Shown: in pieces, positions 1 to 18,346 of the stretch
How the letters are laid out: each line of letters begins with the position of its first letter
How positions within the stretch are numbered: the first letter of the stretch is position 1
Assembly (NCBI RefSeq): GCF_016808335.1
Contig: NC_053149.1
Coordinates: forward strand, 13,691,714-13,755,713
Direction: 5' to 3'
From: Panicum virgatum
Lineage: Eukaryota > Streptophyta > Magnoliopsida > Poales > Poaceae
Length of the DNA: 64,000 nucleotides
Position numbers and translations under genes: made by a program
Notes under the pieces: model-generated
Told to the model about the DNA's origin: nothing
What the model saw: the letters and a program-made list of their open reading frames with translations, nothing else
Database searches by the model: none

Positions 1-233
1 ATGGTCCATCCACACCCTGCACACACCGCCACCGCCCCTGGTCTCCACCGCTGTGCAGTTGCAGTGCAGCCGACGGCCACGGACCCACGCTCCGCTTGTT
101 CGATTGCCGCCGGACCGGGCGTGGCGTGGCGGCGAGCTGCGCCATTGATTGGCGCCGGCGCAAGCGGCTTGCGCACGTGGCGCGTAGCCTTTTACTCCGA
201 TCCGTTTCGCAGTGAGCCGTGGCTAGCTTAGTT

Positions 234-462
234 GGCGTGGTGTTTAGTTGGCGAAAACGTTTGGGTTTAGCTATTGTAGTATATTTTATTGTTATTTAAT
301 AATTAATATCTAATTATGAATTAATTAGTATCATTAGATTCATCTCGTAGAAAATCAGTTAGACTATATAATTAATTATTTTTTCAACTGTATTTAATGT
401 TCCATACATATGTTCGAAAATTCGATATGCAGCGCAATTTTTTTGGGAACTAAACGCAGCCT
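234..462. repeat. Tourist-like MITE trace
   Basis: An AT-rich segment bounded by imperfect inverted ends. The left end contains GTGTTTAGTTGG and the right end reads, in reverse, GGCTGCGTTTAGTTCCC. The interior carries the ATTAGTATCATTAGATTCATC motif region also found in the clear MITE at 24473-24838, so both probably belong to one PIF/Harbinger (Tourist) family. The target duplication is not clean and the borders are approximate. Bases 1-233 hold no feature I can support. Confidence 0.45.
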
Positions 463-1277
463 AGTAGTGCTTTCCTGCGCCGCGGAGCACGGTCGAGAAA
501 AAAACCGGCGGCGGCGCGAGGTCGCTTTCGTCTAGGGCGCGCGCCGCCCAACTTTTGCGGCCGTCCTCCGCCGCGCCGAGCGTACGCTCGGTGTGCGGCC
601 AGCGTGCGGTGCCACTCCGTGGTAGAGCTTCGCCGGCGGGCCGCGGCGTTCCGTGGGCTGGGAGGATGCGGTCATGCAGGTGCGCACGCACAGATCTGCC
701 CCGGTGCCTGGGTGTCGGCTTGGGCGGGTTCATCGTCCCTTGGGGCCCTCAAAGGGGCATACGGACGGGGTGGCTCTTGGGCGGCCAAGGGGGTCACCGG
801 ACACCGCTTCTGGAACAGGAGTGTGCCGCCGGTTCGCCGCGCGCAGGCGAAGCTGCAGGCCACCTGGCCATGGGTCTGTCCGGTAATATGCCCTCCGTTT
901 TCAGTGCTGAACTGCTGATGTAAAAAAAACCATGATGGTAGTTTTACCCTTTTGGCATTTTAGATCGGATTACTTCGCAACTTCTTTCGTTCTAAATTAT
1001 TAGTTATTTTAAAATTTTCTACATACATAAATTTATTATACATTCTAGATATAATATATATCTAAACGCACAATAAAAACTATACATCTAAAAAACCTAA
1101 AATATACCAAGGATGAGGTAGGATTTGATGTCGTTTTAGGTTGACCCATCATGCCTATTGGGTCATTAGTCTCCGGCTCTGTTGACCCATATCTGATTTG
1201 AGGCCGGCTCAGGTGACCCATTAGTCTTGCTTTTGTGGGTCAGACCAACTATCAATGGGTGGATCCGGCCCGCTTCG
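463..1277. other. Intergenic, nothing recognised
   Basis: The first half is GC-rich and gives overlapping short ORFs on both strands, which is expected from composition alone. The second half is AT-rich. No splice-flanked exon, domain motif or terminal repeat was recognised. Confidence 0.5.
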
Positions 1278-2167
1278 TGATTTTTTTATTTTTATATTAT
1301 TTATTTTTGATTTTTCAAAAAATATATACCACAAAAAAAATTCAGATCTGGCCTTGTGTCGCCAGTTCAACTGGCGGTAAGATCATAGCTATAGTACCCC
1401 TAACGCCGGTTCATCCGACGAATTTTTTTTTGACATAGGTAGCTCATTTTTTAAAAAAATCATAACTAATTTATATGAATTCGGATGAAGATAAACGTTA
1501 TATGAAAATTGTAGATCTCAATGAGATCTACAACTTTATAGTTCAAACTTTTTTCATTTAGAGCCATCTTGGTGCTCAAATAATCGATAAATGATCTAGA
1601 TCTAAAATTTAATTTTGGATCTGAAGCTTGTGACAATTATTTGAGCACCAAGATGGCTTCGAATGAAATAATTTTGAACTACAAAGTTGTAGATCATGTT
1701 GAGTTCTATAATTTCTATATAAAGTTTATCTCCACACGAGTTCATATAAATTAATTATGATTTTTTGAAGGTGTGCTGTCCACTGTTCAGACCAAAATTT
1801 AAATTTTAGATCTGAAATTTTTGTCGATTATTTGAGCACCAAGATGGCTTCAAATGAAAAAAGTTTGAACTACAAAGTTGTAGATCTCATCGATATCTAC
1901 AATTTTCATATAAAATTTATCTCCATACGAGTTCATATAAATTAGTTATGATTTTTTGAAAATGAGCTGCCCAGGTCAAAAAAAAAATCTGCTGGATGTA
2001 CGGGCAATAACATCGCTACAGTACCCCCTAGCGCCGGTTCATCCGGCGGTATGCGCTTACCGCCAGTTGAACTGGCGTCAGGAGGCCAGAACTGCAAAAA
2101 AAAAATTTACGGTTTATATTTTTAAAAGATCGAAAAATAAGTAATATAAAAATAAAAATAAAACTCA
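1278..2167. mobile_element. Non-autonomous MULE (TIR element, no coding)
   Basis: About 120 bp at each end form an imperfect inverted repeat. Reading inward both ends give TGA, a T/A-rich tract, then CGCCAGTTCAACTGGCGGTAAG, a partial palindrome, and a CGCCGGTTCATCC block. The flanks CCCGCTTCG (left) and CCCACTTCC (right) agree at 7 of 9 bases, consistent with a decayed 9-bp MULE target duplication. The interior has three diverged copies, in both orientations, of a block containing 'gcaccaagatggct' and 'gttcatataaatta'. There is no transposase. It could also be filed as a long foldback element. Confidence 0.6.
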
Positions 2168-3445
2168 CCCACTTCCATCTCGAGGTGGAAGTGGTTGGAT
2201 CGATGAAGGTGTGGTTTTATATCTAAACAACCTTTTTCATAAATTTAAGCATCCATTTTGTAAATCCAAACAAAATTTTCATAAATCAAAGGAAACTTTT
2301 CGTAAATCCAAACAACCTTTTCGTAGGCGTTCTCGAATAGGCCCGGGGGATCGAATTGATTATAGAAACATGAGTTTAGTTAATTGATTTATTAGTGAAC
2401 AAGGAAAAATATTATCCAAATGTTTATATTGCTGAATGCTGAACTTGACAGGCACCTTGCAAGATTGAACAGCAGACGTGAGAAAGAAAGCCACACCATA
2501 CGAGAGTGACAATCTGGACTGGACATCATACATTTCCATTCCACTAGGAAGGAACCTTATTACAGGCCAGATTGGATTTTTGGCGGCTGCTTGCGACACA
2601 ATAATGCCTCAAATGAAGTTAAGAACTCACCTTGATCTATGGAGAATCTGCTCCATAGGATTGGCTTTGTTCGAAAATAAGAAGTTAGATGCGTATTAGT
2701 GAAAAGGGCACAAATGTTGAATACGAAAAGGTTGTGGTTAAAAATCGTTATAATTTGAATGATACAAAAATAATAAATTTTTGGTGAATATGCACTGGTG
2801 TACAGCACCGCAGTGTACATAATGCAGCGCAATATATGCCTGTAGATGCCATGCAACTGGTAGTTCTAAAAGAGCGACAGGCAACTGTAAAAACCTACCA
2901 ACATGGTAGTTCTGCAGTCTTGACAATCTAAATGAAGTCATCAACTGCTCTGCACTATGTCAATGTGAACATGTGCAAGTGGAACTGTACAAGAATTCAA
3001 AATAGCAGAGGTAACAACAATGCATGATGAGATAGCAGCTTCCTGAGATCTTAGAGTTCATGATTTGGAGTACACTCACCATCAAAATTGAAAATAGTCA
3101 TTCTTATCTAAAATAACAATGGCACAAAACTGTGGATCATTTTCTGAGCCCATCCATCACCAAAACTTGGCAAAGCCCCAGGGTAAAACATATCCATCAT
3201 CCGGAACTGTTAAACCCCAGGGCACTTATATGCCATCTTCTGAATAAATGAGACCATGAATGAATGAATGATGGCCAACCACCAGTATCTGATGGTCTGT
3301 GTAATGCCGTGATCTAGCTGCTTGAAGATCACTGAACTTTGCAGATGCTGTATGTGCCTATGCCTTAGCTTAGTTACTCTATTTTACTAGTAAACATCTA
3401 CTAACAACACAGTACAAACTACAACTGGAATTGGGTCAAGATCTA
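2168..3445. other. Intergenic and 3' flank of the XRN gene
   Basis: AT-rich sequence between the MULE and the stop codon of the minus-strand exoribonuclease gene. The part nearest 3445 must include that gene's 3' UTR, but I could not place the polyadenylation site. No other exon or repeat was recognised. Confidence 0.5.
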
Positions 3446-10873
<7,428 letters not shown>

Positions 10874-12526
10874 CTCCGCCGCCGATGCGGCGCTGCGGGC
10901 GTGACCTTGCCGGAACCCTAAACCTAGTAGGAGAGCACGGGAGGCGGGCGGAGGCGAAGAGGCGCGAAACCCTAATGAAGAGGGGGAGGTCACTGTCGGG
11001 CCGGGCTCAATCGAGCAACTTCTGACGAAAATTAGTGCTGACGTCAGCAAGGCGTAGTGTTATGTTTTATTTTTATTTGTTTATTTACTTGTTTGTTTTT
11101 ACTTATACACAATTAGGCTAGTACTTGTACTCGTGCTTACTGCCTCTTATGCCTACAGTTGAGCCAATTTGGCAAAATTATGCTCACTCTTTTTCTAAGT
11201 GGAAGGCATTGTTTGATCCGGATGCCATGGCGCCACGATGATAACGGAAATAAACTGCGAAGACTGAAAGCATCCCCAAACCAAATCCACTCAATCTATT
11301 CCAATTGTTCCACTCCAATTTCTCTCGTTTTTTCTCATGGCAGAGCACAAATGGCCAACACCATCCTCTTGCTGGTCTTGTTAACACGAAGCAGTGGTGG
11401 AGGCAGGAATGATAGGGAGAAGGGACTCTTAGGGATACTTAGGAAGGGCGCCGTGGAAATCACGACGGCAGGAGTGGCGAGCCCCTCCCGCTCCATCGCT
11501 AGATCCGCCACTGACACGAAGCAACATCGCCTCTTTTTGCTGCCCAATCCCTCCTCTTCAACAGAAAGGCACGGCTAGCGGCTAACACTTCCCTCCCCCA
11601 TGCCATCTTCAAGCTAGTCAAGCACCACACCATCTGCAACACTCCCAAATCAGCACCGGCCCCTCCAAACTGAAGCCTACTAGATCGCTTCGTTTTCATA
11701 ATGGAAATGGGGCGGGGCGTGTGCCTCCTGTTCTAAAAAAAAATGAAGCCTACTATCTCGACCATCCTTCGGCTTTCACCATCAGTTGAAGCCCCGTTCC
11801 ATCCTCAAACCAAATATAAAGATAAATCAATGCATCCCTAATATTGGTGATCCCATCCTACCTTGATGTCAGTGTAGTTTTATGGAGGTCAGGTTCAAGA
11901 TCTAGATGTTTGTGGCTTCTAACGATAGGGAGATGGTTGAGAAAGTTATAGAATCAAGATGATGGTGATCAAGAGGCTGATGTAGTGAGAGGAATTCAGG
12001 GTCACTAGCAACAAGTAATAAGGACGTGTTTGGGAGAGCTCCGGCTTCCTGCAGAAAGGGTGGAGCCGAAACTAGAATAGACGGAGATAGTTTTTGTAGC
12101 TCTGCTTGCTCCACCTTCCCGTAGGTAAAGTCGTTCCCGCAGCTCTCACAACCTCCTGAGCGGAGCTGCTCCACCTCCAGAGTGTTTGGTAGGACTTCAA
12201 CAGAAGTTGATGATGGAGCCAGACCTAGAGCCCTCTCAAAGAGGCCCTAAGAGTATGTACTGTAATGGGTTTAGAGTATCTCCAAGAGGCTAGCCAAATT
12301 GTTTAAGTAGCTAAATTTTGGTTATTCAGCACAAAAATAGCCCTCCAACAGACTAGTTATTCAACTCGCCAAGCTATCTGACTCTTCAAATTGGCCCACT
12401 CGCTAGCCAAACTTGGCTAGCTAGTCCGGTTAGCCAAATTATTGGCTTGCCAAGTATGGACCCCACGCAGAGAGAGAGAGAGATGAATGTAACTGCTAGG
12501 GTTTGGAGTGTGGGAAATGAAGAGTT
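10874..12526. other. 5' flank of XRN and intergenic DNA
   Basis: The first 200 bp upstream of the XRN start are GC-rich and probably hold its 5' UTR and core promoter; no clear TATA box was seen. The rest has only short overlapping ORFs. A segment near 12015-12220 containing GTGTTTGGGAGAGCTCC and, reversed, CTACCAAACACTCTGGAGG resembles a MITE, but I could not fix its ends. Confidence 0.45.
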
Positions 12527-12539
12527 CAAGATGGCAACG

Positions 12540-14178
12540 TGTAGGATCAAGAACACCGACTAGAGGGGGGTAAATTAGTAACAAAAGAAGGTCCTATGTC
12601 ATGCTACTACTATCTCTAGTTTGGGTTTGCAACCTAGGGTGACAAGATACAATTCAAACTCTAGTAAAGTAAATTGCTCAAAGTAAATGCAAGAATTGAA
12701 GTGAGCAAGAGAAATAACCGAGCTTAACACAAGAATTTATCCCGTGGTGTCGATGACTTGCCGGTCACCCCTAATCCACGTTGAGGTGGATTCCAAGAAT
12801 CAACCGCTCCTCTATCAAGAATTCTCTTGATCTTGAGCCGGCTTGAATCAAGGAACTGCTCCACACATCGATTCCACTAGAGTTGCTCTTCACCACTCCG
12901 GTGAGGTGAGCACAAGACCTCTCACAACCGAAATCGGAACTCCTCAACAATCTCCTTGGAGGTGCTCCACGAAATCCACTTCTCCAAGCCGTCTAGGGAG
13001 CGGCAACTCCCAAGAGTAACAAGTCGATGACGCTTGCTTAAAGTTTTCCTAGTGCCACAAAGCTCAAACTCTTTATGCAATGCACTAGGATGCTCTGACA
13101 CTCATAAGAATGCAAACTCTAAGCAAGAATGTGTGAGAGAGAGATGGCTCAGCTCTAAAGTGTCAAGAATGTAGTCCAAATGGCCAAGAGAGCCTCCCAA
13201 AGGCCAGGCATTGAGTATATATAGACATCGTCTCAAAAACTAGCCATTACACTCTTTTCTGCGTAATTGCGGACCGTTCGCGGTTCAAAAACCGGGCTGT
13301 CCACCCTTATAAAATAGTGAGTCAGAGTGCTATGATTGTGTGTCAGAATTAGCCATTGGAGCCCTGGCGAACTGTCCGCACCTCTATGGGTGGATCGTCC
13401 GCGGTTATAAGTTCTAGACCACCAGAGACAAAAAACGTCTCTGGTAACTTTTCAAAATGACCGGCGGACCGTCCGCGCCCAGGGGCGGACCGTCCGCCGT
13501 TCAACCTCAACTCCCACCAGAGATCCAAAACGTCTCTGGTCAATTTGTTAAGTGACCGGCGGACCGTCCGCGCCCCAGGGACGGACCGTCCGCCGTTCAA
13601 GCCGTCAGCGCAACCAGAGATGCAATGTCTCTGGTACAAATTGAGTTAGAGGGGCGACCGTCCGCCCGCCTGGGCCGGACCGTCCGCCCGTCAATTAACT
13701 TTCCCACCAGAGACAAAACATGTCTTTGGTCATTTTTCAAAGTGTATGGCGGACCGTCCGCACCCAAGGGGCGGACTGTCCGCATTTAGGCAGTCAGCTC
13801 TCAAACTTTAGTTCTTTTTCAAACTTTTCAAAACGCCGTTATCCCTCATACATCCATCTAGATATTTTAAGCAAAATGGCACTAAAGACCCGTCAAGCAT
13901 GAGTACACGACCTCTCTTGATAGTACGTCTATCTATCCAACAAACCCGGTCATTTTTCATCCACTAATCGCCTTGTGACCGGTAAAATGCAAAAGCCCTA
14001 TATAATACCTTTGCCTTGAGCCCGAGCTTTGCACATCATCTCCAAAACGTCGTATGATCACAATCAATTCCCATTCATCCGTGGATCAACCTATACTCAT
14101 TATCTCGAATGAAATTGTTAATCCACAAACCATTGTCATTAATTACCAAAACTCGAATTAGGGGCCTAGATGCTTTCA
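12540..14178. mobile_element. Solo LTR with perfect 5-bp TSD
   Basis: Begins TGTAGGATCAAGAACACCGAC and ends GATGCTTTCA. The flanking pentamers are identical, CAACG at 12535-12539 and CAACG at 14179-14183, so both borders are firm. At 1639 bp with no gag or pol, this is a solo LTR left after LTR-LTR recombination. It is nested inside the hAT-like element. I do not name the family; the opening motif is of a kind common in grass retrotransposons. Confidence 0.85.
13400..13795. repeat. Four-unit palindromic minisatellite inside the solo LTR
   Basis: Four diverged tandem units of roughly 97 bp. Each has two nested palindromic parts: CCAGAGA...TCTCTGG, and one or two copies of GCGGACCGTCCGC with a short CGCCC-rich spacer. 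Unit boundaries fall near the CACCAGAGA or ACCAGAGA words. The units are the main CpG-rich feature of the LTR. Confidence 0.75.
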
Positions 14179-15103
14179 CAACGGGTATAATCCGCGCGGA
14201 TATGGGTTTGATAAACCCGCACCCGCAATACAAAATCCACGCCCGCAACCCGCCACGGGCATAAAATAATACCCGTACCCGCTGTCTGCGGATATCCGCA
14301 TGCCCGCGGGCACACCCGCGAACCCGCTTGGCGGAGCTGCGCCTTGCAGGAGCTTCTGCTCCTGGCGTCGGGGACCTGGCGGAGCTGCGCCTTGTAGGAG
14401 CTTCTGCTCCTAGGCTCCTGGAGTCGGGGGCTTGGGGGAGCGGCAGCCGAAGGTCAAGCTCCGACCGGAGGGAAACTGGCGGAGCGGCGGCCGGAGGGAG
14501 CTTGGCGGAGCGGCGACCGGAGGGGGCTTGGTGGAGCAGCGGCCAGGTAAGTGCCGACCGGAGGGGCCTGGCCGCCTGGGAAGGGGACGCCTGCCAGGGA
14601 GAGCGGCGGCTGGACCGTCGGAGGGGGAGCCACCGACCGAAGGGGATCTGCTGGCCGCCGAGACGCCGAGCCCATCGGGGAGAGCGGCGACCGGAGCGGA
14701 TCTGCTGGCTGCCGAGATGCCGAGCCCACCAGGCCGCCAGGGAGAGCGCCTACCGGTGGGGGAGCGATGCCATGTGGGGAGAGATGCCATGGAGGCTGAG
14801 CGCCCGAGCCGGTGCCAAGGGGTTGGGTTGGGCCGTTGGGGGCGCTGGGTAATTGCCTGGGACTCGGGTGAGTGGCGGCTAGGAGTCTGGGAACAAGCAA
14901 ACCCTAGAAACTCTTATATATACACATGTATTTGGGCCTACATGTCAGCGGATTTGCAGGTTTGCGGGTTCGGGTATCAAATCTTGAAACCCGTTAGTAA
15001 ATACCCGCACCCGCGCCCGCGGGTACAAACCCAGACCCGAATCCGCGCCCAACGAGTTCGGTATCCGCGGATTTGCAGGTATTCTGTACCCGTTGCCATC
15101 TTG

Positions 15104-16408
15104 ATGAAGATTAAATTGGAGTGAGATGCTTAATATGGAGTGGAATCTTTATGGAGAGGCAAATAGAGAGTCAAATAAGGAGTCGAAAACGAAGAGTCTC
15201 TTGGAGATGCTCTTATAGCCAAGCCATTCATCATTTTTGCTGATGTGGAGGAGAGAAAAATGAAAAAAAAAAGAAAAGATAGCTTGGCTCTTATACAAGC
15301 AACAAGTTAAGCACGAGCTTCTACGCATATGTGGGTCTAAAGCCTCCTTCAGTAGTATAGTTGGCCAGATGGGTCGAGCCCGCCGGGCCGGCACGGGCAC
15401 GGCCCGAGAACGGCCCGGCCCGAAGCCAATCGGGCCCGTGCCGTACTCGTGCCAGGCGTCGGGCCGTGCCTGGGCCGGCGAAGCGGCCCGCGGCACTAGC
15501 ACGGGCACGACCCGGTTAATGGGCCGGCACGATGCGGCCCGGTAATTTGCTACCTTTGGATATCTTTGGATGATTTACAGCCGTTGAATCAAAACCCTAC
15601 CAATAAAAACACATCTCCCAGGCTCCCTCCTGACTCCTCATGCGCCGGCACCGCACCACTCGACTCCTCAATCCTCACCCTCGTCTGCTTTCTTCTCTGT
15701 CTCAGTCAGCAGCTCCGGCGGCGCCCGCGGCGGCCGGCGGCGCTTGCGCGGCCTCGCCCCCGGCGACCAGCGGCGCTCGCCCGCGGCGGCCGGTGGCGCT
15801 CGAGCGGCCTGGTCCGCGCGGCGTTCGCGCGGCCAGCGGCTTGCCGGCTTCCTCGACCTCGAGCTCTCCTCGTTTCTCAAGCGCGGCCGGCGTCGAGCTG
15901 GCACGACGGGCACGATGCGTCACTGCGACACTGCATGACACGGCACGGCACGGCGAAGCCCCTGTAGTGCCGTTCCCGGGCCGCAACCTCGGCACGACGG
16001 CACTACATGGCACGGCACGACAGTCCAGTGCCGCACCGTGACGTCATCAGCTTACGTGGTAGAGAGAGAACGAGTCCAGTGCAGTGGAGTTAATGATTTC
16101 AAAGCTTCGATCCTGATGCGCTGAGAGAGTGAGAGAGTTGCACCGGGCAACGTTTGAGATAAGTGATGCAGGGGTGCTAGTACTTGCTCTTTTTGCGTTC
16201 TTTATGCTCCACATTGGATGCCAGCTCAGCCCCCACTAGCTCTAAGCTAGACCGATGGAGAAAGCCTAAGTAGGAGAAGATGTAACGGTGAATAGTAAAA
16301 AGAATGTAAGGTATGAACTAAATAATATTTTGTAGATAAAAACACTATTGTTGTATAACTTAGCTATTGTATTTTGGCTTATAGCTAAGCACTTGTCTCT
16401 ATTATTAA
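15104..16408. repeat. GC-rich, possibly hAT-derived repeat with flanks
   Basis: The core at about 15360-16035 has subterminal blocks dense in GGGCCGG, GGCACGG and GCACGA words on both sides of a GC-rich centre. This composition is typical of grass hAT-type non-autonomous elements. Left and right blocks are in roughly inverse order, but I could not find clean ends or a target duplication. The many ORFs on both strands follow from composition. Flanks 15104-15359 and 16036-16408 show nothing else. Confidence 0.35.
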
Positions 16409-16985
16409 GGGCATGTTTGTCAGGGCTCTAAAATCGGCTCCAGCTAGAGCCCTGCCAAACAGTCCATTTTGGAGCAACTCGAGCCGCATCTACAGCCTCT
16501 TCTGGCTTCCAAACGTGGCTCCACCCGGCTCCATGGAGCTCCCCCAGGTCGTCTACCAACTTTGCCCCCAAGAGTGGCGCGAACGAAGGTCGTTGCTGCT
16601 CCGTGACGTCTAGTTGCTGCTCCACATCCAAGGCACGGCAGGGGTGGGGTGGGAGGCCGGCGGCGGCAGGAGTAAGAGGAGAAGGGCGGACGGCAGGAGC
16701 GGAGGTGCCAGTAGGGCCACGGCGGAGCGGGAGGAGGGGCGGGGGGTGCCGGTGGTGCCATGGCTGAGCGGAGTGGGAAGAGGTTGCGTGGAGAGGGTGG
16801 AAGAAAGGATATAAGAAGAAAAGAAAAAAAGAAAAGCAAGGGTATTATGAATAATTTATTTTTTCTGTGCATTTGAAATAGTCACAAGGAGCTTTTTTGT
16901 CAAACATTTTGCAAAATGATTCCATCTCTACTAGAGAAGTCGGTTCACTAGAGGAGCCGGAGGTAAAGCTCTGCCATAGAGACCC
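16409..16985. mobile_element. PIF/Tourist-like MITE, 577 bp
   Basis: Left end GGGCATGTTTGTCAGGGCTC. The right end reversed starts GGGTCTCTATGGCAGAGCT, and both continue to a shared CGGCTCC word. The trinucleotide TAA flanks both ends (16406-16408 and 16986-16988). No transposase is present. Confidence 0.55.
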
Positions 16986-17168
16986 TAACTAGTATGCTCT
17001 AAAATACGGATGATTGGACGAAACTGACAGCAAAGGCATTGTCGTTGTAGATGTCAGGATTAATCTTGACAAAGTGGTGACAAAATGGAGGGTAAGGGAA
17101 TACAGATTTATGGTTGGCAACTAAGTAATCAAGAGTTTTGAAGGTGAAAATTGATGGAATATCACTAA

Positions 17169-17923
17169 TCTATAATACCTATAAAGTTAGTCCCCACTAA
17201 GAGTCATTAATTCTATTTCTCTTAACATGCAACCTATCCACATCATCATCCACTAGAAGTCTAGAACCTTCTATTTATGCCTTCTACCGATTTTCTGTGC
17301 ACAATCGCAAGTCACTTTTGTAAGCCATTAATTCTATCGCAAATAATTCCACCACAACAAACACACTTGAAAAGAGCTGAAGAAAACCAAAGGCCGTGAC
17401 TGCAATACGAAGAAACCCAAAGATTGTCCCAGCAATAGAGTTTAAATAACTCCAGTCCACCTCCAGCATGCCCTCTTCGGTAACGCCGCTGCCGTGCTGC
17501 AGGGCTGCAACCTCCATGCCCGCCGACCGCTCCCCAACCAGAGCAGCTTCTAGGAAAAAGGAGATGAAAGGTATTTGGTGGTGTTTACGCTCATCTTCAA
17601 GGTGTTTGGTTTTCAATCTCTTTTTTTATGGTTTCTCATGGAAAGGAAAAGGGGTGGGTAAAGAATAATATAATAATAAGAATACAAGGATAAGAATTAA
17701 AGGGAGAAAAAGAAAAAGAACAAGAAAAGAAAGGAGAAAAGGAAAAGTAGAGAAAATAAACAGAAAAAAATAAAATGAGAGAGAAAAAGAAAAAAAAGAA
17801 TAAAATTAAAAAGAAAAATTGTCTCATACTTTACGAGTGCTATTTTGTCGTTAATTTTTTATTTAGCTAAAATAATCTACCTTCTATATTTCAAGTCCCG
17901 CATCAACGCGGGGAATCATCTAG
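17169..17923 (+). mobile_element. Small non-autonomous Helitron
   Basis: The 3' end shows the Helitron signature: a GC hairpin (CCCGC-ATCAAC-GCGGG, about 17897-17912), 7 bp, then the terminal CTAG (17920-17923) followed by host T. The 5' end is TCTATAATACCTATAAAG preceded by host A, so the element sits between A and T without a target duplication. At 755 bp it has no Rep/helicase coding capacity. The segment 17640-17830 is a long A/G-rich purine tract. Confidence 0.72.
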
Positions 17924-18144
17924 TTAAATGAGAAATTCCGTACCATAGTTCATTTTCCCATTAGAACAGTGCTAGATGCACGACCCTTCGCGCGTGACTC
18001 ACGTACAACCAAACGTTTTTCCGGTTACAGAGATATTGAGCAATGGTTCTAGTTTGCAGCATCAATTCCGGTAGGAGTCTTTATCAATGTTTACCAATGA
18101 ATTTATAAATAATCAATAAAAATAAATTTACCAATGATAACACT

Positions 18145-18313
18145 CAGTGACGGATGCAGGATTGGAGGCAAGGGGGGCTGAAACAATAGAGATGTTGATT
18201 TGTGTGAAGATTTAATGGTGATTTGGAGGTCTTGCTACAGTGTTTTGCGTGTAATTAGGGGAGCTTAGGGGGGGCTTGAGCCCCCCTAGCCCCCCCTCCT
18301 GTATCCGCCCCTG
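18145..18313. mobile_element. hAT MITE with perfect 8-bp TSD
   Basis: A 169-bp element with ends CAGTGACGGATGCAGGA and, reversed from the right, CAGGGGCGGATACAGGA. Identical flanks ATAACACT lie at 18137-18144 and 18314-18321. The TIR sequence and duplication length fit the hAT superfamily. Confidence 0.9.
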
Positions 18314-18346
18314 ATAACACTAATCACAAGAACACATAGAGACTTA

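Larger units (their letters stand above)
12527..15103. mobile_element. hAT-like non-autonomous element, split by a solo LTR
   Basis: Removing the solo LTR at 12540-14178 (plus one TSD copy) joins the left end CAAGATGGCAACGGGTA to the sequence after 14183. The right end, reversed, reads the same CAAGATGGCAACGGGTA, so the two ends form a terminal inverted repeat of at least 17 bp. Flanks ATGAAGAG (12517-12524) and ATGAAGAT (15104-15111) match 7 of 8, as expected for a hAT 8-bp duplication, with a 2-base offset on the left. Subterminal DNA is rich in CCGCGGATA, GCGGGTACC and related motifs. The GC-rich middle (14330-14860) opens long reading frames on both strands. I recognise no protein in it and regard it as possibly captured sequence. 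Confidence 0.6.

Noticed and set aside
13400..13795. CRISPR-like spaced repeats
   Set aside because: Four diverged palindromic units with no unique spacers, in plant DNA; a minisatellite within an LTR.
14328..15124. 174- and 230-codon overlapping ORFs
   Set aside because: Overlapping frames on both strands in a GC-rich transposon interior; composition alone explains them.
17640..17830. Minus-strand 63-codon Phe-rich ORF
   Set aside because: Product of a purine tract; low complexity.
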